DNA from: Fusobacterium sp.
GTDB taxonomy: Bacteria > Fusobacteriota > Fusobacteriia > Fusobacteriales > Fusobacteriaceae
DNA: 16,856 bases
Direction of reading: 5' to 3'
Assembly (NCBI RefSeq): GCF_032477075.1
Contig: NZ_JAWDXO010000056.1
Location: 1 to 16,856, forward strand
How positions within the stretch are numbered: the stretch's first letter is position 1; each line of letters starts with the position of its first letter. The notes below the pieces were generated by a model that did not search any database, had not been told where the DNA came from, and saw only the letters and a list, made by a program, of their open reading frames with translations. Shown in pieces: positions 13,062-16,856 of the stretch. A program made the position numbers and the translations under genes.

Positions 13062-13120
13062 ATATTATCCCCACCCCACGCCCTAACATTCAAGCTTTTT
13101 TAGGGTGCTTGAATATTACC
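13061..13120. repeat. C-rich repeat, copy d, with possible pseudoknot
   Basis: TATATTATCCCCACCCCACG, then CCCTAA (13081-13086), ATTCAAGC (13088-13095), TTAGGG (13100-13105), GCTTGAAT (13107-13114), ATTACC. Same order as copy c. Confidence 0.85.
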
Positions 13121-13138
13121 AAAAAGAAAAAAGTTAAA

Positions 13139-13162
13139 GCAGCTATTAAGCTGCCTTTTTTT
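13139..13162 (+). terminator. Second terminator downstream of repeat d
   Basis: GCAGCT ATTA AGCTGC, then a T-rich run. Two terminators enclose repeat d, so a short RNA covering 13062-13162 is conceivable. Confidence 0.8.
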
Positions 13163-13183
13163 ATTTTTTGAATCTCTATCTAA

Positions 13184-13476
13184 TTAAGACTTCCTAAACT
13201 TCCATATTACCAAGTTCCATTTACTATAGTTTTCCCTTCAACAGCCTTAAATTTTAGCTTATTTTCTAAAAAAGTAAAAATCAAGCTTAAAGAAAAATTT
13301 TTAAAGCTGGAGAGCAGCAGCACTCCTAAAATTTTTTCTTTCAGTTCTTGCAGAAATTTGGACTTTTTCTTAACTAAAATAAGCTTTCTTCAAATTACGG
13401 CGAAGGGAAAAAACACATAGTAAAAAAAAGAACATTGGCAAAAGAATAGGGAAGTTGGAAAGAAAAAATCTCTTAA
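13184..13476. repeat. Very long nested inverted repeat, family B (long form)
   Basis: Arms from outside in: TTAAGA/TCTTAA; AACTTCC (13197-13203)/GGAAGTT (13450-13456); CCAAGTTC (13210-13217)/GAACATTGG (13430-13438); TTTACTAT (13220-13227)/ATAGTAAA (13417-13424); TTTTCCCTTC (13230-13239)/GAAGGGAAAA (13402-13411); AGCTTATTTT/AAAATAAGCT; an inner A/T stem; tip GGAG...CTCC. Nearly 300 bases fold as one interrupted hairpin. The right arm and following GAACGGCTCTAAA match 5706-5940. The gene-free stretch 13021-13546 holds terminator, repeat d, second terminator and this element. Confidence 0.8.
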
Positions 13477-13546
13477 TAGCTTTAAAAAATAGAAAATAAA
13501 AAGAACGGCTCTAAAAAAAAACAGATAGTTTAAAAAAGGAGGTAAT

Positions 13547-13819
13547 ATGCTAAATAAAATAGATATTTTCAGGTTATTAAAAGAAGAATACATAGATAAA
13601 ATTCATAGGATCAAAGAAAAAGATATCCTTGATTTTATGAATAGAAACTATATGGAGTTCAAAAAAATAATGAAACTAGAAATATTTTACCTTTGTGTAA
13701 GGGGAGAGAATCAATTTTTTATAGCTGATTCAAAAAATTCTTTAAAGGATATTATAAAAGAAGATAGAGAAAATTCAGGAGGAATTACTGATATAAAAGT
13801 TTTAAAAAAATATAAATAG
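13547..13819 (+). CDS. 90-residue unknown protein
   Basis: RBS AAAGGAGGT. Charged, helical N-terminus (IDIFRLLKEEYIDKIHRIKE), a beta segment (LEIFYLCVRGENQFFIADS) and a C-terminal helix. First gene of a six-gene operon (13547-15948) that begins after the family B hairpin. No family recognised. Confidence 0.65.
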   Translation: MLNKIDIFRLLKEEYIDKIHRIKEKDILDFMNRNYMEFKKIMKLEIFYLCVRGENQFFIADSKNSLKDIIKEDRENSGGITDIKVLKKYK

Positions 13820-13831
13820 GAGAGTAATATT

Positions 13832-14059
13832 ATGACAGAAAAAGAACTTTTAGAGAAAAGAAAAAAATTAGAAATAGCAATAGTATGTGACCCAATAACA
13901 TTAATGCTAGATGATACAGGAGAGTTTTTAGTAGAAAGTTCTCTTTATGAAATAGAAGATATGAAAGAATGTCTAAAAAACCTTAAAAAGTTTGGATATG
14001 ACTGTATCTATGATGAAAAAAGTAAAAAGATTATAAAAAAGAAAAAAAAGAGGGGGTAA
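13832..14059 (+). CDS. 75-residue unknown protein
   Basis: RBS TAGGAG, 12 bases after the previous stop. Helix, short beta core (IAIVCDPITLMLDDTGEFLV), helix and a poly-Lys end (IIKKKKKRG) that could bind nucleic acid. Two bases before the next gene. Function unknown. Confidence 0.65.
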   Translation: MTEKELLEKRKKLEIAIVCDPITLMLDDTGEFLVESSLYEIEDMKECLKNLKKFGYDCIYDEKSKKIIKKKKKRG

Positions 14060-14061
14060 AT

Positions 14062-14556
14062 ATGTTAGTAGGAAAAATTGAAATCAAAGATGAACTTATA
14101 ATTGGAGATCCGTGTTATGACTTAGATTCTTTAGAGCTTGGAAGAATAAAAGATATTGTACCAGGTGTATATAATTGCAGCATTGAGTATTCAAAAGAGA
14201 AAAGAGTATCAATGATAGAAATTAAATATGAAGATATATTAGAAAAAAATTCAGATTTATATACTGTAGAAAATGAGTTTTGGATAACAGTAGATTCAGG
14301 ACAAGTTGGTTTTTTTGATTTTACATTTTATAAAAATTATTCAAATAATCTGAATAATAAAGAAGGAGAAATAATTTATAATGAAATTTGTAGCAAAACA
14401 CTAAGTAAAGAAGAGTATGGAATAAACAGTAAATACTTTGTTTCTTCAAGTGGATATGGAGATGGGGAATATGATGTATGTGTTACTAGGAATAGTGATA
14501 GAAAGGTAATAGGTATTCTTATAAAGTTTATTGAAAAAGCTGGAGATGATGAATAA
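14062..14556 (+). CDS. DUF4241-like beta-rich protein
   Basis: 164 residues, RBS GAGGGGG. Signature stretches: LIIGDPCYD (12-20), an aromatic then WITVDSGQVGFFDFTFY segment near 73-90, and a C-terminal SSSGYGDGEYDVCVTRNSD with GILIKF. The 'DSGQ...FFD' and 'SGYGDG-Y-V' motifs recall the DUF4241 family, common in phages and contact-dependent toxin loci. Ends one base into the next ATG (TAATG), implying coupled translation. Biochemical role unknown. Confidence 0.7.
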   Translation: MLVGKIEIKDELIIGDPCYDLDSLELGRIKDIVPGVYNCSIEYSKEKRVSMIEIKYEDILEKNSDLYTVENEFWITVDSGQVGFFDFTFYKNYSNNLNNKEGEIIYNEICSKTLSKEEYGINSKYFVSSSGYGDGEYDVCVTRNSDRKVIGILIKFIEKAGDDE

Positions 14557-14810
14557 TGGAAATAAAAATTAAATTAAGAACAAAACTAATAGAAATGTTT
14601 AATGAATGGAGCAAAAAAGAATGGAAGATGGAAGCTAATAAAGAATATATAGAGCTTTATGATGAAAATGGAAGTCATATAATGACAATAAAAAATGTAT
14701 TAAAATTTAAAGTATTAAATATTACATATATTTTTCAATGTGAAAGAAAGAAAATAGAAGAAATAATGAGCAAAATAGAATTTGTAGAGAAAACAAATGA
14801 TTGGGATTAA
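14556..14810 (+). CDS. 84-residue unknown protein
   Basis: Its ATG overlaps the previous stop by one base and uses GGAG within that gene. Charged helical start, beta core (YIELYDENGSHIMTIKNVLK, FKVLNITYIFQCERK) and a helical end. Coupled to both neighbours; family not recognised. Confidence 0.65.
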   Translation: MEIKIKLRTKLIEMFNEWSKKEWKMEANKEYIELYDENGSHIMTIKNVLKFKVLNITYIFQCERKKIEEIMSKIEFVEKTNDWD

Positions 14811-14824
14811 TGAGAGGGAACCTT

Positions 14825-15019
14825 ATGAATAAAAAAGTTGAGAATTATTATAATAGTTTAACAGATATAGATAGGTTTATTTTATCTATAGATACAGCAG
14901 TAGAATTTTTTAAAGAAATAGGGGTAGATCCAAAAGAGGCTACCCCTTTTCATAGGGATATTTTTGAATCATGCCAGGAGATTTATTTAAAGGAATATAT
15001 AAAGAAATATAAGATATAA
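14825..15019 (+). CDS. 64-residue unknown protein
   Basis: ATG at 14825 is preferred because GAGAGGG (14812-14818) lies six bases upstream; a longer frame from TTG at 14801 would overlap the previous gene and lacks a ribosome site. Helical throughout (KKVENYYNSLTDIDRFILSI, VEFFKEIGVDPKEATPFHRD). No motif recognised. Eleven bases before the radical SAM gene. Confidence 0.65.
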   Translation: MNKKVENYYNSLTDIDRFILSIDTAVEFFKEIGVDPKEATPFHRDIFESCQEIYLKEYIKKYKI

Positions 15020-15030
15020 AAGGAGAAGTT

Positions 15031-15948
15031 ATGAAAGTAGCCTTGATAGATTTAGACAACTATAATAAGACAGCTAAATTTCCAAACCTGGCTATAATGA
15101 AAATTTCAACATATCATAAAGAAAAAGGAGATACTGTAGAATGGTATCAAATTTTGAATTCAGGATATGATTTAGTTTATGTAAGTAAGGTATTTTCATG
15201 GACTAAGGAATTTCCTTATGCTATAAACTCTAAAAAAATCATTTATGGAGGAATAGGGTATGATTTAGAAAATAAACTTTTAGAGGAACAAGAACATAGT
15301 TTTCCTGATTATTCCTTATATCAAGTTACTAAAAATAAAGCATATGGATTTCTTTCAAGAGGTTGTCCTCGTGAATGTAAGTTCTGTAATGTGTCACAAC
15401 ATCAAGGAAAAAAAAGTAAAAAAATTTCAAATCTTCCTGAATTTTGGAATGGACAAGAAGAAATTATTTTACTGGATCCAAATATATTAGCTTGTCCAGA
15501 CTATAAAGAATTGCTACAGCAATTAGCAAAGAGTAAAGCTTATGTTGATTTTTCACAGGGACTAGATATTAGGCTGATGACAGAGGAAAAAATAAAATTA
15601 TTAAATAACATAAAAATAAAGATGATACATTTTGCATGGGATAGTTTTGAAATGAAGACCTATGAAATGCTAAAACAATATAGAAATAGTTTTAATCTAA
15701 AGGATAGACAATTAATAGTATATGTACTTGTAAATTTTAATACAACTTTGGAAGAAGATCTAAAAAGAATATATATGCTAAGAGCAATAGGATATACACC
15801 TTATGTTATGAGATACAAAGATTCTACAGCAAAAAGTAAATTACTAGAAATAGGCAGCATATATAATAAATTGGCAAGATGGGTAAACAGACGACAATTT
15901 TTTAATAAATTTAAAAAATTTGAAGATTATTTAGCAAAATCATATTAG
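15031..15948 (+). CDS. Radical SAM enzyme, mobile-element type, substrate unknown
   Basis: 305 residues, RBS AAAGGAG. The [4Fe-4S] motif is GCPRECKFC at residues 111-119 (C112, C116, C119; CX3CX2C), preceded by YGFLSRG. A short N-terminal domain (VALIDLDNYNKTAKFPNLAI) resembles the front of B12-binding or MiaB-like radical SAM proteins but has no DxHxxG cobalamin motif. The TIM-barrel follows (EEIILLDPNILACPDY, YVDFSQGLDIRL). Relatives appear in phages and accessory islands next to unknown genes. The enzyme splits SAM to a 5'-deoxyadenosyl radical; a methylthio, methyl or cyclisation reaction cannot be told apart. It ends the 13547 operon and is the only likely redox enzyme besides the PP-loop protein. 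Confidence 0.85.
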   Translation: MKVALIDLDNYNKTAKFPNLAIMKISTYHKEKGDTVEWYQILNSGYDLVYVSKVFSWTKEFPYAINSKKIIYGGIGYDLENKLLEEQEHSFPDYSLYQVTKNKAYGFLSRGCPRECKFCNVSQHQGKKSKKISNLPEFWNGQEEIILLDPNILACPDYKELLQQLAKSKAYVDFSQGLDIRLMTEEKIKLLNNIKIKMIHFAWDSFEMKTYEMLKQYRNSFNLKDRQLIVYVLVNFNTTLEEDLKRIYMLRAIGYTPYVMRYKDSTAKSKLLEIGSIYNKLARWVNRRQFFNKFKKFEDYLAKSY

Positions 15949-15956
15949 GAATAAAA

Positions 15957-16019
15957 AATTTTAGAAAAAAGTTTAAAATATTATACTTGAATTATTAGGT
16001 ATAATATTTTCTAAAAATT
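15957..16019. terminator. Long A/T hairpin after the radical SAM gene
   Basis: AAAATATTATAC (15975-15986)/GTATAATATTTT (15999-16010), 12 pairs, continuing as TTTTAGAAAA (15959-15968)/TTTTCTAAAA (16007-16016). It may end transcription; no long T-run follows. Confidence 0.6.
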
Positions 16020-16048
16020 ATGATAAAAAATCATATTAATAAATAGGT

Positions 16049-16075
16049 AAAGAGAGAGATTAATTCTCTCTCTTT
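16049..16075. promoter_or_regulatory. Intergenic hairpin without U-tract
   Basis: AAAGAGAGAGA / TCTCTCTCTTT, 11 perfect pairs, loop TTAAT; 27 bases before the next ATG, like those at 6462 and 9141. Confidence 0.8.
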
Positions 16076-16102
16076 CTAATTTAATAAGGGAGGAAAATAT
16101 TT

Positions 16103-16452
16103 ATGAAACTTTTAATGTTATTACCAATAATAACAATATTGATATATTTTTATTATAAAAGAAAGATAGCAAGTTATACAAAAGAAGATTTAGAAGAAAT
16201 GATCCAAGATATATTTACTATGAAAAAACAGCTTATAACATTTGAGTTATTGGAATTAAAAAGAAAAGAGAAGAAAATATCTGTTTCCAAATTAATAAGA
16301 GATACAGGAATGAATTAATAAGAATATTAAGTGGAGGATATGATTTATCAACTAAGGAAAAGTATACAAGATATTTAGATTTAGTAGAGTTACTATTTTT
16401 AGAACTTGGAATAAATAAAATAGTATTGAATGAAATATGGGGAGAAAATTGA
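16103..16452 (+). pseudogene. Probably frameshifted small membrane-anchored HTH-like gene
   Basis: ATG behind GGGAGG gives 71 residues: a hydrophobic N-terminus (LLMLLPIITILIYFYYKRK), a helical stretch and EKKISVSKLIRDTGMN before a stop at 16316-16318. One base out of phase a second open stretch follows at once, NELIRILSGGYDLSTKEKYT then RYLDLVELLFLELGINKIVL and a stop at 16450-16452, which has no start of its own. Joined, they read as about 115 residues whose middle looks like an XRE-type helix-turn-helix with LSGGYDLS as recognition end. A -1 shift near 16307-16312 unites them. Either a real frameshift, programmed slippage or a sequencing error. Confidence 0.55.
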
Positions 16453-16470
16453 TAATTTATAATCAAAATA

Positions 16471-16501
16471 TTGTAATAAACTAAAAGAAATATAGTATAA
16501 T
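16471..16501 (+). promoter_or_regulatory. Possible promoter and operator of the Rrf2 gene
   Basis: TATAAT at 16496-16501 with a weak TTGTAA (16471-16476) 19 bases upstream. An inverted repeat AATATAT/ATATATT (16499-16505/16513-16519) overlaps the start region, where Rrf2 proteins often autoregulate. Confidence 0.4.
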
Positions 16502-16553
16502 ATATAAGACTAATATATTTTTTAGAAAACAGGAAAAATAAAGGAGTAAGAAG

Positions 16554-16856
16554 ATGAAGTTGATACAGGAAAGTATTTATGGAATAAGATTAGTAAAATA
16601 CCTTGCAAATTTGAAAAGAGGAGAAATAGTAAGTGCAGGAGATATGTCAAAAGAAGTAGGAGTAACATTAAAATTTACATTGAAAATATTAAGAACATTG
16701 AAAATGAAAGGAATTGTAGAATCATATAGAGGCATTACAGGAGGATATGAATTAAAGAAAGAAGAAATAGATATTTATGAAATAATAAAAGATTTACAAG
16801 GAGATTTATATATAACAAATGATTTTAAAGAAAAAGAACCTGAAGATGAAATAGAA
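16554..16856 (+). CDS. Rrf2-family transcriptional regulator (3' end outside window)
   Basis: At least 101 residues from ATG behind AAAGGAG. MKLIQESIYGIRLVKYLANL opens a typical Rrf2 winged helix; VSAGDMSKEVGVTLKFTLKI is the helix-turn-helix, LRTLKMKGIVESYRGITGGY the wing with the conserved RG--GGY, and DIYEIIKDLQGDL the dimerisation helix. Rrf2 members sense Fe-S clusters, nitrosative stress or cysteine supply through C-terminal Cys residues, which would lie beyond the window edge. Separate transcription unit from the array. Confidence 0.85.
   Translation, partial: MKLIQESIYGIRLVKYLANLKRGEIVSAGDMSKEVGVTLKFTLKILRTLKMKGIVESYRGITGGYELKKEEIDIYEIIKDLQGDLYITNDFKEKEPEDEIE

Noticed and set aside
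11705..13120. Integron attC sites
   Set aside because: CCCTAAC-TTCAAGC and the flanking of a single gene recall attC, but the paired GTTRRRY core at the far end is missing (ATTACC) and no IntI is seen; left only as an analogy.
11705..13120. Type III toxin-antitoxin RNA repeats
   Set aside because: Pseudoknot-like repeats recall ToxI, but they are not in tandem and the adjacent gene is PD-(D/E)XK, not a ToxN fold.
13390..13593. Minus-strand 67-residue Phe-rich reading frame
   Set aside because: Lies in the right arm of the long hairpin and overlaps the start of 13547; no ribosome site or family features.

Overview
The window is very AT-rich (roughly a quarter G+C by eye). Its genes are short, lie almost all on the + strand, start behind strong AGGAGG-type ribosome binding sites and use AGA for most arginines. 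This looks like an accessory region of a low-GC anaerobe. Fusobacterium is my best guess, from base composition, codon use and protein style rather than a marker gene. No rRNA, tRNA, CRISPR array, transposase, integrase or reverse transcriptase is visible. Most products are small proteins I do not recognise, of the kind carried by plasmids, prophages and other mobile elements.

Layout. (1) 1-5690 is a recombined block. It holds three reading frames ending in the same tail, a Fic-fold protein, a small membrane protein, a lipoprotein-like protein, and fragments of two genes repeated as exact 100-bp and 69-bp direct repeats. Inside it lies a self-contained module: a divergent XRE-type regulator broken by one base in an A9/T9 run, paired promoters, a 12-bp palindrome, and two genes (3517-5054) with different codon use. 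A possible fragment of a Rep_3 plasmid replication initiator (5311-5640) hints at plasmid ancestry. (2) 5690-16080 is an ordered array of short operons separated by unusually structured DNA. Recognisable proteins are a PAPS-reductase-like PP-loop ATPase (7204-7926), a PD-(D/E)XK nuclease-like protein (11830-13020), a DUF4241-like protein (14062-14556) and a radical SAM protein (15031-15948). (3) 16103-16856 holds a probably frameshifted small HTH-like gene and the start of an Rrf2-family regulator.

The most striking content is non-coding. Two ~190-nt elements (7988-8181 and 10254-10441) fold into the same nested hairpin, and two stems show compensatory base changes between the copies. Two other long nested hairpins (5706-5850 and 13184-13476) form a second family with shared flanks. 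A C-rich repeat followed by a short hairpin occurs four times, each directly after a terminator. The PD-(D/E)XK gene is flanked by two direct copies of a ~93-bp unit made of terminator, C-rich box and a possible pseudoknot, so it looks like a cassette. Short perfect hairpins without U-tracts sit at similar spacing in other gene junctions.

Interpretation (inference): operons are punctuated by structured elements that could be structured RNAs, processing or attenuation sites, or recombination sites by which cargo genes are exchanged. The sequence alone does not decide between these.
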